A stretch of 64,000 nucleotides of DNA from positions 2,742,001-2,806,000 of the forward strand of contig JACCIC010000063.1 in NCBI GenBank assembly GCA_018907035.1, read 5' to 3'. The position numbers were made by a program, and so were the translations under genes. The DNA comes from Sycobia sp. Sy_11 (Eukaryota; Arthropoda; Insecta; Hymenoptera; Epichrysomallidae). The notes beneath the pieces are model-generated. The model had not been told where the DNA came from, ran no database searches, and saw only the letters and a program-made list of their open reading frames with translations. Each line of letters starts with the position of its first letter. Within the stretch, counting starts at the first letter, position 1. Below, in pieces: positions 32,791-45,639 of this stretch.

Positions 32791-32914
32791 AAAATTTATA
32801 TGTGTTTTGTTTACAAATACACAGTAGACCTCTATTACATATTAGCACCAATAATTAGAAGCATAAATCAATTTGAATTTTTAGCGATCTGCTAAAAAAT
32901 GTAACTTTAATATA

Positions 32915-34046
32915 TTAGGTTGTCAAATATCTCCCTTCTGCTTTTTTGCTCTTCATTCAATGCTTTATAAAAAGTTTTACAGTACCCGGATTTACTTCAA
33001 ATATGCGCTATTTTGTTCGATAATCTTTTTCCATCTAGACGGCAATTTCATAATACCCTTCTCGTAGAAACCCATCTCCTTATTTGTGAAGAACTCGGAG
33101 AGCGACTTTTCATAAGCCTTTTTTGAGTCCTACTTTACACCACCAATGGCGTTCGACATGGACATGAACAGGTGGTAATCACTTGGCGCTATCTTCGGAC
33201 TATATGGTGGATGCGATAAAACCTCCCATCTGAACGCGCGTAGCTTCTGATGAGTCATCAACGAAGCGTGTGGTTTGGCCTTGTCCTGGTGGAATACTAC
33301 ACCCTTCCTGTTGGCCAATTGTGGACGCTTCTGGTCGATAACTTGCTTCAAGCGGTCCAGTTGTTCACAGTAGATGGTAGAATTAAGCGTCTGGCCATAT
33401 GGGAGCAGCTTCCCTTCCAATCTTACATAACACACAGCAAAACCTTCCTGGCCATCAATCCCGGCTTGGCCACTGTTTGGGACGGTCCACCGCTCTTGGA
33501 CCACGACCGTTTTCGCTTGATATTGTCGTATGTGATCCATTTTTCGTCGCCAGTCACCATCCGCTTTAAAAATAGGTCGAGTTCGCTCCGTTTGAGCAGC
33601 AAATCGCAGGCGTTGATTCGGCCCAGAAGGTTTTTTTGCGTCAAATCATGCGGCACCCAAACATCAAGCTTTTTTTTATATCCAGCATTCTGCAGATGGT
33701 TCTCAGTTCGTAAATCATTCCTCTGCGGTTCGAACTGATAGTGTTCCATCTCCCAAAACACTATTAATCTCACGGAACGTTTCTCTAGCAGATTTGCCTT
33801 TGACGAAGGAAAACTTTAAAATAGCGGAAAGCTTTAAAATTCGGCTTTACTGAACTACACGTTTACACGTGTATATGTTTTTTGAACGCAATATCCAAAC
33901 TAATCATGCATAGTGTCGTTTTGTACGTTATGTGAAGACCTTTCAAATGATGTATAGTATTGCCAGATACGAGCTCTGTAACGTTTTGTACATAGCCGTG
34001 AAATTCATAAGACAAAAAGGCGGAAGGGAGATATTTGACAAACTAA
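32915..34046 (-). mobile_element. mariner, full-length but decayed
   Basis: A 1,132-bp element flanked by TA, with ends TTAGGTTGTCAAATATCTCC (left) and TTAGTTTGTCAAATATCTCC (right, minus strand). The minus-strand transposase has N-terminal pieces near 33790-33850 (GKSARETFREIN), a deletion of most of the HTH region, then KKLDVWVPHDLTQKNLLGR, MVTGDEKWITYDN (D1) and ARKVLLCVM. After a frameshift: LNSTIYCEQLDRLKQVIDQK, VVFHQDKAKPH (D2) and KIAPSDYHLF (D3). Frameshift and deletion make it inactive. Confidence 0.88.
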
Positions 34047-35779
34047 TATACAACCATTTGCGAGAAGCAAGAGAGCGAATGAAAGTCAGACGTGAACGCC
34101 AAGTCAGAGATAATAGGGAGCGAACGACAACGCCGATAGGCAAGCAGCAGCGACCAAACTTTTTAATTGAAAACGAGCGTGGTTAAATCTGGTGGTTAAA
34201 TCCAGGTGCTGATCACATTGGAATACGATTTTCTAGTTGCTACACATCGTACACGTGCGGTCGAAGTAAAGGAAGCTGCGGGAACGGATGGGAAGCGGGA
34301 CGGCTTACAGGTAGTGAAATGAAGAAATTATTCCGACGAATATAAGTTATATCAGATACGTCTTGTCAGCTCAACCATGTGTTGAAATCTGATATAAATT
34401 TTAAGAAAACTAGTGAAGTGAAGAGCTGCTAAACTTCAGATTAGTTGACTAATCCGATTTTGAAAATAATTTGTATAGATATGTTTTTTAGATTTCTACG
34501 AATAGCATAGTGACAATTTATAGAAATTCCATTTTGAGAAGGAAAGACAAAAATTTAGTAAAAATATTATTTTTTAGTAAAAATTTAGTAAAAATATAAT
34601 TTCGTTTTCCTAACTTTTCTCGTAAAATACGAAAATTTTTATAAAATATTTCTAATAATAGTTTGAAACCTCGTTAAAATGCATATTTTTCAATCTATAT
34701 ATTATTCTTTAAAAGAGTTAAATCTTAAGAAAAATGGACTTATACGTAATATGCCAATTGGTTTATTGATATATATGCTGTTACTTTCAGTTTATTTTTC
34801 TTTAATACAATTTATGTATTTGTTCCTCGAGAAATATTATTTGTATTCAAAAATATATAGAATGAAAAATATGTATCTTAATCAGATCAATATTTATATA
34901 AAATATTCTTCTAAAATATTCCGAAATAGATTAACAAAATATATATTATATAACACAATAACGTCTTAAAGCAGTGGACTATTTTGAAGCAAATAAATGA
35001 ATTGTACATAAATCATTTATTGTTATCTTTTTTTTTAAATTGTTTGGGAACTTTTGAAACATACCTTATATCCATTTCACGATAGTATATATATAAATAT
35101 GAATGTTGTTATGCTTGAATTTGCAGAATGATTTTCTTTATATTTCCAAAGAAGACCAACTTCCTATTCATTATTAACGTAAATACTCGTAAACTGTAAC
35201 ATTTTTAATGCTCGTTTTTTCGCGGGATTTAACTTTAAATCATTATTTTTACCCAATCCGCTGAAGTCAAAAAATTGATATTATATGATCTATATCATTG
35301 TTATTATTACATGTCCTTGTATGTTTCTTGAAAATTAAATTAAAACATTTACATGATATGTTTTCTATTTGTAAAAATTGGCACAAAAATAACTATGAAT
35401 ATTCCATCCTTAAGAAAATCGAAAAATTAATAAGATTCTTTAATTTTTCTAAATTCATGCGTAATTAGTAATTCACAATTATCTTGGCTTAATAACATGC
35501 CAGGCGCAGAATTATTAGATTGCACGAGAACTACAGTAAAATCGTAACAATATTTAATTATTCTTCTGTTTACACATTATTTAGAAAGTGCACAATCATG
35601 GACAGCTAATGATACCAAAATAATCATAGTAAAGATGGATTTTTAATAATACTAAAGAACGATTTTTACGATCTCAAAAAAACTGGGTAATAACATTTAT
35701 TATTCGAATTAGTACACATAATCTCCGCAGCAGTATAGAATTCTGCTTTATCATCAACAAAAATTGAAATTTTCTTTAA
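34047..35779. other. AT-rich intronic sequence, no gene identified
   Basis: A 96-codon frame at 34679-34969 is Ile/Leu/Tyr/Lys-rich, as expected of random AT-rich DNA. No splice or promoter context was found. Confidence 0.5.
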
Positions 35780-36290
35780 CATTTTGTTCTTGATGTGTTT
35801 TGTCCCAATGACATTATTGTCGAACTCGTAATGGCGATTTGAATCGATAATTCATTGGCTGTACTACATGTTAGCGATACATGCGTATTCATTTCGGGAA
35901 AACTAAAATCAATAAGATTTTATGTTTGTTTAGTAGCAGACATTGTACTAAATTTTTCGCATATGCTTAGACTAGCTTCTCGAGCCTGCTGTGTCTCAGC
36001 TGATGCATTGTCTTGCTCTGCATATCCTTCTTCGGTGTAGTTTAAAATACAATCATTTACTTCGTCGCGCATTGTCGAGGTGACATTAGTTTTACAACCT
36101 TTTCATTCCAACGTCTACATATTTTTGTAATTTCACGTTCATTTCCGCACTCTATAAAGTTATCTAAGCTGTAGTTATATGCTAGTCTTCGATGTAGCCT
36201 AGCAGCCCTTTCGAACGGAAACCGTAATTTTCAAGTTCTAACTCAGTCGTTAGGACACCTGCCTCCTTTTACACTTTTTTTTGTATTATT
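35780..36290 (-). pseudogene. decayed gypsy gag, relative of the 13.9-23.6 kb element
   Basis: The minus-strand translation parallels residues ~20-180 of the intact Gag: MRDEVNDCILNYTEEGYAE, ETQQAREASL, NLIDFSFPEMNTH and STANELSIQ line up with MRDATKTYILDRMEATYAE, DIQQAREIYP, NLIDFNLAEMNRH and STANESPIQ. DNA identity is also plain (AAAGGGCTGCTAGGCTA in both). Stops and frameshifts are frequent. No LTR or pol is visible beside it. It shows an older, degraded member of the same lineage. Confidence 0.8.
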
Positions 36291-37099
36291 AATTTTCTTA
36301 ATTATTTAATTATTTAAAAATGACTAATGTTGTTGAAAATTGTTGTTTTTATTATTTTTATCGAAAAATCAACGGAAAAACAAAAAATAATTTTTTGCCT
36401 GATAAGGATGGAGGCGCCCTAGCTCTAGGATTAATAGGCAGAAAAAATGAAAGTACCACGAAAATCATAAAAAACGACAAGCGCAAAAATTTTTCGGAAC
36501 GAAAAAACGGAATAAAAAAATTATTTTTAATAATTTTATGTTTATAAAGAGTTTTGTTGTATTCGAAAATTATAAAAGGATTTTCATTTACGAATTTTTT
36601 GCAAAAAGGAAAAAAAAAACAACTTTTGCATGGGTTGCACTTGGTACTTACAGTTCTGCGTATCTGTGGCGTGGAACAGCAATGTGTGTGTGTGTGTGCA
36701 CATCTTTGTCGATTCTCAAATCACTCATCGATTTTGCTTGTTTACACCTGCTATCTCCCTCTAAACATGGCTGCGCGCTCCCCTTCTCTCCCACTCAGCT
36801 CACGCAAACATCGAAGTATATACTGGGATAATGGGGATTCCAGCGTCTCTATAACGCCGTATTACAATAATTATTTTTAAAGGCGCACTGGCGTAAGCGC
36901 TTTTGTAATATAAACTAGCATCCCCGGTCACGGTTTCGCCCGAGATAACAATTTAAACGGTTTTTTAAACAGATCAGTAATATCTAAGTAAAAAGTACTC
37001 TATACATAAAAATCTATATTGCAATAAATAAAAAAGCTGATATTTCACCGACCATTTTATACAATATATATTTATACATATACATATATATGCATATTT
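36291..37099. other. AT-rich sequence, no gene identified
   Basis: May include a decayed leader of the gag pseudogene (A/T-rich to 36620). A GC-richer, GT-repeat-containing patch lies at 36640-36950. Nothing definite. Confidence 0.35.
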
Positions 37100-37570
37100 A
37101 TATATGGCTTCAATGGGGAAAATTGTACTTTCGAGTTCGACCGGTAGAAAAAGATGTCAAAGTATCTCGAGACGACGTTTACGAAGAATATCGTCTTCGG
37201 ACGATAGAATGTCTCACGACGATTACTATAGAGTTTTGTGTTTGGGACGTAAAATATGATATCCAGGTATCCAGAGACGACTTCTACTGGGAGTTTGGAT
37301 ATTCGAATGATAGAATACGAATTACTTGATAGAAGTCGTCCTATCATACCTGGACATCGTCTTCTAGTGTCACAACATGCAACTATCACAAGGAACCTGG
37401 ACATCGTATTCTACTATCCAAATACGAAAACCCCCGTAGAATTCATTCTGAAATACCTGGACATGGTTTTCCACAAACCAAAAATAATACCCCTCGTAGA
37501 ATAGTTTCAAAGCATCTACACATCTTATCCTATCGTTCCGACAAATCACCGCATAGAATTCATTGGATAT
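37100..37570. repeat. inverted array of ~60-bp repeats
   Basis: Right of about 37335, two clear ~58-60-bp units and two poorer ones share ACCTGGACAT...TCTAC...CCAAA...GTAGAATTCATT. Left of it, the same motif runs on the opposite strand (GGTATCCAGAGACGACTTCTAC). Translations of both arms give YLDI(I/V)FY-PNTK-type peptides. It is therefore a diverged tandem array folded head to head. Confidence 0.65.
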
Positions 37571-37599
37571 TGCCTTTTAATACAGAAATAACGATGTAT

Positions 37600-37645
<46 letters not shown>

Positions 37646-38318
37646 GATAATATACGTTTGTTGGTAAAGAAATCTATTTTGCCATCATTTCTTTTGTTCA
37701 GACTAAGAAAACATAGCCTATGTCACTTCTGAATTTAATATAACGTATAAAACCAAAAACATAATTTGTCGTCACAAATTCTATTCAGTGGTATGAATTG
37801 GCATATACAACCATTTTATAAGAAAAGACGGAAAGAGAGAGGAAGAGAGAGAGAAAGAGAGAGAAAGAGAGATAGACCGAGAGAATTTCCTACATAGGAT
37901 AAAATACAAAAATCAAAAGCTATTGCTAAGGTGTGAAAGTAGTGTCAGATTAACCTGAAGAACAAAAATGATAATACCGACTAACGTCACATCTATTTTA
38001 GGGTACGAATTCCAAACTTGGATATCTCCATTCAACTAAGCTGGTCTGGTATTAAATCTTTGAGATGATATTTTGAAATATTTTGTGTAGATATTCGTGA
38101 TTCAAGATGCCACCTACTGACCACTGATGAAATTGACTGCTAAAACCGTTAACTTAATTTATTAAGAAAGTAAGATGATTTTCAATAAAAAAACATATCC
38201 TTTGTCTTTCCGAAGATAATTTAGAAGCTATATGTCAAATTTCAGAGGAATTCGTTCAGTATTTTTTTTGCTTATCGTGTAAAAACATTCTTTGTCTATA
38301 TAAATGAGTATGATTTAA

Positions 38319-38382
<64 letters not shown>
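37571..38382. other. intronic sequence with TA and GA tracts
   Basis: (TA)n at 37610-37640 and 38320-38370, and a GAGAGAAAGA tract at 37830-37875. No gene seen. Confidence 0.5.
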
Positions 38383-38384
<2 letters not shown>

Positions 38385-39432
38385 AGGAGGCGAACTTAGT
38401 TTCTGACTTTTTTTATCGGAATAAAAGGTATTTATGGTGGAATATGGATACACGTTAGTAAATCCAAATATTTCCCCTCATTTTATACTACTTTTTCCCA
38501 TCTTTTTGGCAGTATGGCGATGCCGTGGCGGATGAACGATGGCGGTTTCGAGGCGATCCAATCATTCGCAAGTTCTCGTACTTCTTGAATATTTATTAGA
38601 AAAATATATAAATAATAAAAAAATATAAATACAAAAATAAAAATTTATAAAAACAACATAAATTTCATTGTCACGTCGCTGTGCCTTGTTCCTTTTCAGT
38701 TAATACTAGGGTGGCTCGCTCACCGCGACCCACTGTAACATGATTATTTCAATTCTATTATAAATTTATATTATTTTAAATTTAATATTATTATTCCTAA
38801 GTATTCAGCCCCGTATGGCTTTATAGGATTTTATTAAAATTTTCTTTATTAAGTTTAAATTTATTAGATTATTTGTTTTCGCGTCTCGCGTTCGAATCTC
38901 GCGCTGAGTGTGCGAGAACATGCCGTTGGCTATTGCACCGAGGATAGGCTCCCCCTCGACTAATCGGTTTCAAGGCCACAGGCACATATAATCTTATATT
39001 TAGTGCGCCACTATTTAAGTTTTGAAAGAGCGAATGGTTCTCAGTTTGCGACCCTTCCTTTCACGAAGCTGGCGGTGCTCGCCTCTTATCTCGTCACGCC
39101 GCGCTGGCCGCACCATGCAAGTTTCGGTGCTGCATCGTCTGCTGCCCACGTAGCTCGCATCGGTCCGTAGAGCGAGAACGTCTGTTCGAGTGTCTTTGGG
39201 CGCGCTTGGTTTTCTTTTTCTCTCTATTATTTTGCTTTTCGGTGGGGCTCTTCTTGCGCGGTCCTTCACTTATATTATACTTTATATTTTACATTATAAT
39301 ATAACTCATACTTCCATTTCTTTTGATACACATTATTATTAATTAAGTAATTATCTTTATTAATTAATTAATAATAACAATTTTATTGTTTATTTTATTG
39401 TTCCGTCGCAAGGTCGGAAACTAAGTTCTTAT
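38383..39432 (-). mobile_element. mariner ends enclosing a transposase C-terminus and foreign DNA
   Basis: The left end TTAGGAGGCGAACTTAGTTTC and right end (minus) AAGAACTTAGTTTCCGAC match. Just inside the left end the minus strand encodes a mariner C-terminus (NDWIASKPPSF, HGIAILPKRWEKVV, stop, NEGKYLD). Homology stops near 38600, and 38600-39410 is unrelated. No catalytic residue remains. Confidence 0.65.
38600..39410. other. unidentified ~0.8-kb insert with a GC-rich block
   Basis: AT-rich edges enclose a GC-rich block (38880-39270). GCGTTCGAATCTCGCG at ~38888 resembles a Pol III B box, but no A box was found at the right distance. The block contains CG-rich palindromic stretches. It could be an LTR or non-autonomous element captured inside the mariner. 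Confidence 0.35.
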
Positions 39433-39582
39433 TATAATATTGTAACTCTTCTTATTACTTTAAATAAATTAATCTCTGTGTTTCTTCACTCAGCACCAGA
39501 GTACTCTTGAAAACTCGTCTTCTTCTCGTTTATCTTTTCAGGAAACCACGGAAGTAAAAGGTAAAAAGCGGCGGTTATAATA

Positions 39583-40800
39583 CGAGGATGGATTGATACG
39601 TTCCCGGCCTGAGCAAGAAAAACAACGTTTTTTCAGAATTTTTTTTTATTTCTCAACATAATCTCCTCCAAGGCTGATACATTTCTCATAGCAGTATCCT
39701 AGTCTAGTAATGCTATCTCTATAGACTGATTCGTCAAGCTCCTCAAAATACCCATTTACAGCTTCGATTACTTCTTCATTGTCCTCAAATCTCTTACCGC
39801 CAAGCCATTTTTTGAGGTTAGGAAACAAATAATAGTCACACGGGGCTACGTCTGGAGAGTAGGAAGGGTGCGGCATCAATTCAAACTTCAGATCGTTGAT
39901 TTTAGCCGTCGCAACGATTCACGTGTGCGCTGGTGCGTTATCGTGATGAAACAAGATTTTTTTCTTCGTCAGATGAGGTCGTTTAATTTTTACTTCCTGG
40001 CTGAGACGTTGCAATAAGTCTGCGTAGTATTGACCAGTGACATTCTGACCCTTTCCAAGGTAATCAATGTATATAATACCACTTGCATCCCAAAAAACAG
40101 TAACCATAACCTTGTTCGCCGAAAAAATTGTTTTTGTCTTCTTTCTTGTCCAATCCATTGTTTAGACTGTTGTTTGCTTTCAGGAGTATAGTGATGGATC
40201 CAAGTTTTGTCAACGGTCATGAATCGACGCAAAAATTTGCTTGGATTACGCTTATACAACGCCAAATTGGCGGTAGAATGTTCTTTCGAATAAATTTTTG
40301 GTCGACTGTTAGCAAACGCAGCACCCATCTTGCACAGAGCTTTTCCATATACAAATGTTGGTGCAAAATATTTTGTACACGTTCATATGACATCTTACAA
40401 GTTTCAAATATCTCACGCACTTTTAATCTGCAGCCTTTCAGCATTATTCGATGGATTTTTTCAATCATATCTGGGGTTGTGACCCCAATGGGGCGTCCTG
40501 AGCGAGGCTCATCAGAAATGCTCAAACGATCCTTTTTAAACTCGAAAACCCACTACTTAACGGTTGCATATGATGGGGAGGATGTCCCCAGTGTTGAGTC
40601 CACGATTTTCCAGCTTTTCGATTTTTACGAAAAACACAGAAGCGTCTTGTTCAGCGTGCTCTCAAACCTAAACTAACATGGCGATCGGACTGAAACTATA
40701 GCTACAAGCTATCTAAGGATGATACTATAGAACGCCACCTCAAGTTAGGCCTAGTGGCGCCATCTCTTGATCAGGCCGGAAACTTATCAATCCACCCTCG
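39583..40800 (-). mobile_element. mariner (irritans-like), full-length pseudogene
   Basis: A 1,218-bp element with TA on both flanks, ends CGAGGATGGATTGATACG and (minus strand) CGAGGGTGGATTGATAAG. The transposase runs from about 40670 to 39646 on the minus strand. A broken N-terminus and the HTH region (DEPRSGRPIGVTTPDMIEK) are followed by TVDKTWIHHYTPE (D1), TVFWDASGIIYIDYL, FHHDNAPAHT (D2) and VAPCDYYLFPN (D3). The C-terminus is YEKCISLGGDYVEK. All three Asp persist, but there are at least two frameshifts and N-terminal stops. It is the template that shows how much of the 1141-2109 copy is missing. Confidence 0.9.
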
Positions 40801-42127
40801 TATACAGATTAAGCGGGAATATAGTGGATTGTTTACTTGAATCGAGATTATATTATGTTTTTTTATTTTCTTTATATAGTGGAGTGCAGTTATAATGATT
40901 GAATAAAGAAAGTGCTTTGAGATTTGACTGTGTTCCCGGACAGTTTGCTTAACGAAACCCACTCAATAAAAAAAGTAAAAGAAATTTGTTAGAGTAGGGC
41001 GAAAATCTTAATTTAATAAAAAAAATTGAAGTTGGGTAATATAAAGAAATTTCTAATTTTTTTGTTCATAGTGCGGGAGATTTTTGCGGGTATCAAATTA
41101 CACGAGAATATCTTACGTGACAACATATACTTTGATAAAAACGTGACGAAATATAAATTGTAATAATCGTTATAGTAGAAAAACAGTTACGAAAAAGGTA
41201 AGCGATTTTTTAATGAAACTTTCTACAAACGTATAAACTATACATATGGCTTGATGAATGTTGCTATACAGGATAACATGAAGATTCTCATATGGAAATA
41301 CAACTATAAATGAATTACATACTAATTATATTAGTTTAAATTAATAAATATTTGTATTGGTTTTAAAGTCTTCAGAGGATAATAGAATATACTTATATAA
41401 TGACCTTCAGACCAGCCTTGTTGTCCTGGAAATTTCTAATCACAAGTAAAATAAAAATTAAACTAAATTAAAAATTAAAAAAATAAAATAATTTATGTTG
41501 AATGTTAGCTGTTCTTAAATTTTATGAATTCAAATAAGTATTTTATTTCTTCCTTTATTCATTTATTTTTGTAATTTAATGTTATTAAACTTAAAAATAT
41601 ATAATAAATAAAGATCTTGAAGAATCTACAAAGATATTTTCTTCAGTGGTGGAGATCGAAGGGAATAAAGGTGGGAGAATTCAGAAAGTTGAGCGTCGCA
41701 TTCCGTCAGGAAAGTGTTCATGTACAAAAAAGCCAAACGTGGTGTGCAGATTTTGGAATCTACTAAAATTCATTTTAATTACTTAATTGCAGAGACACTG
41801 TAAATACAATGTCTAATAAAGGCTCAGAAACAGAATGGAAACATTTATATTGTGTAATTATTACTTTTAATTAGTTTGAAGCGCGTTTGTTACGTAAAGA
41901 TAGAAAGAGCATTCGTTTCGATATTTACATAGGAAGAATTACTTAAATACACGCTATAAATATATAATAATATTCGTGAAGATGGAGCTACGTCTTATAA
42001 GGAAAAAGTTTCGAAATTAGATAGAACAAATATAATGTATAGAAAATAAATAGAAAAAATACATTCAAATAATTTACGCAGTAATACATATGTATCTCAT
42101 CTTCAGCCCTAAATTAATTTATATAAG
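40801..42127. other. AT-rich intronic sequence, no gene seen
   Basis: No coding or RNA motif was recognised. Confidence 0.5.
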
Positions 42128-42169
42128 ATGTACAAAACCACCACCCCGCTTCAGCTTAAATGTAAAAAT

Positions 42170-42548
42170 GTTATTTTAGTACATAATAAGTGCTGTCCAA
42201 TTTACTTGACTCTAACATTACATTTACATTATTGCAATTTTTTAAAATACGAATCCTCTCAAGAGATTCTCGTTTATATCTACTATTCATACCTTGTTTT
42301 AAAATATTTATATTTTCAAAATCGAAAGAATATAAAAAGTCAATTTATCTAATAAACTGTATTCCTTTATCCCGAATCTACCATTTGTACTTCGTAAAAT
42401 AGACTAATGTTCATATATTCTTTATTTCATGTATCAAGCGTTTATCCAATATAATATTTGTCACAATCTCTACAATTTATTTTGTATACTATTCCTACTT
42501 TTAAAGATTTATCCCACTTATCTTTACAATGGTTAAATAAGCTTATTA

Positions 42549-42582
<34 letters not shown>

Positions 42583-42586
42583 TTTA
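42170..42586 (-). pseudogene. Penelope-like element, GIY-YIG end
   Basis: The minus strand reads NHCKDKWDKSLKVGIVYKINC, then RDCDKYYIG, a stop where Gln is usual, then a damaged middle. FENINILKQGM, RYKRESLERIRI and NVMLESSKLD follow. These match the GIY-YIG remnant at 6710-7180. It ends at an AAT microsatellite (42547-42585) where R1-C begins. It appears to be the 3' part of the element whose RT lies at 56146-57000. Confidence 0.75.
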
Positions 42587-42879
42587 GGAGTCTGTGAATG
42601 CTATTTATGCATTTCCAATGACCGTTCTCCAAGAACATTCCTAGAAAACGGCCATCGGAATATGTGCGACTCGACACAAATCCATGTCGCTACGCACTAA
42701 ACACATATCTCCGTGTTGCACCGACACCAGTCCGGAACTGTTATGCACATTAACTACAGTCTGGGCGGCTGTCCTTACATGGTTAATTCACGTTCATACC
42801 TTTCATCCCAGATTCTCATATTCGGTACCGCGTTCACTCTCACATACTTTGATCATCCAGACATCCATCTGCTTTTTTG

Positions 42880-45620
42880 CTCCGTAGCACATTCATAATG
42901 TATTTTACGATTAAAAGCCAGCTATCCGCGTCCTTTGTCATAAGTTTCGTTACGTTTTCTGGCGTGATCTCGCCTATCCTCGTCTGTAGCCCTAGTCTTA
43001 TCTCGGTCCAATGGTCGCACACAAAGAACGTATTCTCTATATCATCCCAAGCCCATTCGCAGTACGTGCATTTCGGAGAGGTAATTCTCTTGATCCTGTA
43101 GAGGTACATACGAAAGTATCCATGCCCGGATAGAAATTGAGTAAGGTAGAAGTTCACCTTCCCGTGTTGTCTCGCCTTCCACGGACCGATTTCAAGTATA
43201 AATCTTTTCGTCCATTGTCCACGTTCATCCGTCGTCCACCGTCTCTACCACGTTTCGATCGTCTTTATCTGTTCTTCTGTTGCAGCGTCTTCCCTTCCAA
43301 TGTTTGAACTATGCTTGTGAATACGTTTCCGTTCGGTCGCGAGTAGATCGTCGGGAATAATCCCAGCGATCACGAAAACCGCGCTCTCGGATACGGTGCG
43401 ATACGCGCACACGGTTATTTACGCGCCCACCCTTTGTACGCTTTTCATGGCGTACACGCGTTTTCTGATATTCATCGCGTCGACCCATACCTCCGCCCCG
43501 TAAAGCAGGATCAAATGGGTAACGCTCATTAGCAGTCTTCGTACGTTCTGTCTAGGTCCTTTCGTGTTGACCATTAGTCTGCTTAAAACATTTACCTTTT
43601 CAGCTGCCTTATTGGTCACGTTTCGTAGGTGCGGCCAGAAGCTCAGCTTCGTATCTACGGTTACCCCAAGATCATTTTTGGGGTAATTTTTCCATCAAAC
43701 TTTCCATCCCTAACATGATCGGAATTACCGTCTCTATACATCTACGAGTTAGTAGCAGTAACTGAGTCTTTTGCAGCGCTAGTTGAAGTCCATGGTCTGC
43801 CATCCATTCGGTTACCCGTCGCATGACCTGATTCAGCTTTAACTGAATCAGATGATAGACGCGCGCGACTATCACGGCTGCTACATCGTCAGCGTATGCT
43901 ACAAGGCGCATGTCTAAGGGCATGTCCAGTCTTAGTAAGCTGCCGTATTGTACGTTTTAGAAGTAGGGGCCGAGGATGGAGCCCTGCGCTATCCCCGCTG
44001 CCATGCGTTTTTGTTTCTTTACGTAAATCCTTGGTCCCGTAAATAGTCCCGTATTATACGTACAAGGGAGGAGTTGTTGTTCAGATAGGTCTTTTTTTGC
44101 CTGTAGCAGTCTGGGTCTTAGTAGTAGCTCAAACAACTTTCATATCGTATTAAGTAGGTAAAGAGGCCTGTACGAAGAAGGAAAACTAGGGTTCCCTTTA
44201 GTTTTATTGACGAGAATCAATCGAGCCTCCTTCCATTGTCTGCTAAAGACTCCCTCCACCAGGCACCCGTTGTACAAGTTTAAGAGGATACCCGGGCGAC
44301 GTAAAGCGACCATCCGAAGCATCTCGCCAGATATACCATCGGGACTCGTAGTCTTGTTAGGCTTCAACTCATTCGAAGCCCTATAGGTTTTCCTGCGTGA
44401 AGAGAGGAACATCCGTCTCTGTTGTCTCATTCGTCACGTCCGTTCTATCTGGATGGCTCAAGAAAAATGCTTGGACTATCCACTCCATCGTTTCCGCGTC
44501 TCGTAATACCTGTGGGCCTCAAATCCCCAGTACGCGTGTCACAATTTTGTAACCGTTTCCCTAAGAGTCTGAGTCCACCTCGTCGATGAGTCGAGTCCAA
44601 CACCATTACTTATTGTCATTGATTGCAAATCTCAGCTGCATGCTGGCGAGACTACACTCCGCATAGTAGAGTCCCACTTCGCCTCGACTTCGGGCTCGTT
44701 GAGCTCTCCGTCTCAGCTTTAAGCAGGTGCTTTTGAGATCCGCGATCTCAACCGTCCACCAATATGTCTGCCGTCTGTTGTATACGTTCCGTTTCTTGGG
44801 CATGGTGTCATCGCATAGACATTGGAAAAAGCCAGTCGTCGCTGTCGCTAACGCCTCCACCCTATCCCAGTTCGTCAACTCTTGCGCCACTTCCCGTGAG
44901 GGAGGCTGTGCATATTGTAACTGCCTTTCGAGATTGTCCTTGTCTAAGCGCTTTGAGTTCCATTCGGTAAGACTTGTACCTCGCCTTTCCATTCGTTTCG
45001 TCTCGTCTGTCAGTTTGACGACAATGTACTGGTGATCACTGTCTGTGCAGCCTTCGATCACCCGCCACGCCTTCACCCTAGTCCAAATTCTGTTCGAGGC
45101 CAGAGTCACATTTGGTATGGAATTACCATACCCGGGTCGTCTGTAAGTCGGTGTCGTTCCTTCGTTGAGTACTGCCAGGTCCACCCTTGCGGCCATCCCC
45201 AGCAGTATTCGTCCTCGTCTTCTGGTCAATGGCATTATCCACTCGATCGCTCGCGCGTTAAAGTCCCCGCCACGATCACGTCGCCAGGGATTTCTCGTGC
45301 AGCATCCTCGATTCTCTCGGGTTTGGCAGCGTACTCGGAGGCACTGTAGTTTGGAGATAGGTAAACGCTGACATACGTAACACCAGCAGCCCTCGCCCAG
45401 ACACAGTCCTCATCAATCCTATAGCCTACGATGTTTGACGCGCTCTTCCCTCTTACTAAACTGCAGACTTTTCCGAGCTGCTAGCGAGCCAAGTCGGTGA
45501 ACATCTGTCTTTTAATTGCTCATTAATAATCAGCACGTCAGTGTCCAGTACCACTGCAATCTACGGGAGCAGTGTGTCAGCTACACTACTCCCATTCATA
45601 TTGCACTGGAGTATCATTAT
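42880..45620 (-). pseudogene. R1-C ORF2: endonuclease and reverse transcriptase
   Basis: Starts near 45620 with MILQCNMNGSSVADTLL (AP-endonuclease start). GDFNAR and the conserved end NRIWTRVKAWRVIE...SDHQYI lie at ~45000-45260. The RT has SPDGISGEML and W(K)EARLILV near 44180-44380, QGSILGP near 43960-43990, and an intact YADD at ~43886-43897. Between SYRPLYLL and QGSILGP roughly 80 residues of RT are missing. The C-terminal part (LTQFLSGHGYFR, CTYCEWAWDDIENTFFVC zinc motif) lies at 42880-43150. Stops and frameshifts separate the pieces. Confidence 0.85.
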
Positions 45621-45639
45621 CGTCATTGTGTGACTGTCT

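Noticed and set aside
33932..34186. 84-aa charged ORF
   Set aside because: It crosses the end of the mariner at 34046, mixing terminal-repeat sequence with flanking DNA.
34679..34969. 96-aa hydrophobic ORF
   Set aside because: Composition is what random AT-rich DNA gives (Ile, Leu, Tyr, Lys, Asn). No promoter, splice or homology support.
36230..36285. tRNA-like A-box segment (AACTCAGTCGTTAGGACACC)
   Set aside because: Read on the minus strand, it aligns with the start of the gypsy gag (TAACGACTG...TTAGAACTTG), so the likeness to a tRNA is accidental.
38885..38905. tRNA gene suggested by GTTCGAATCTC
   Set aside because: No A box at the proper distance and no acceptor-stem pairing.
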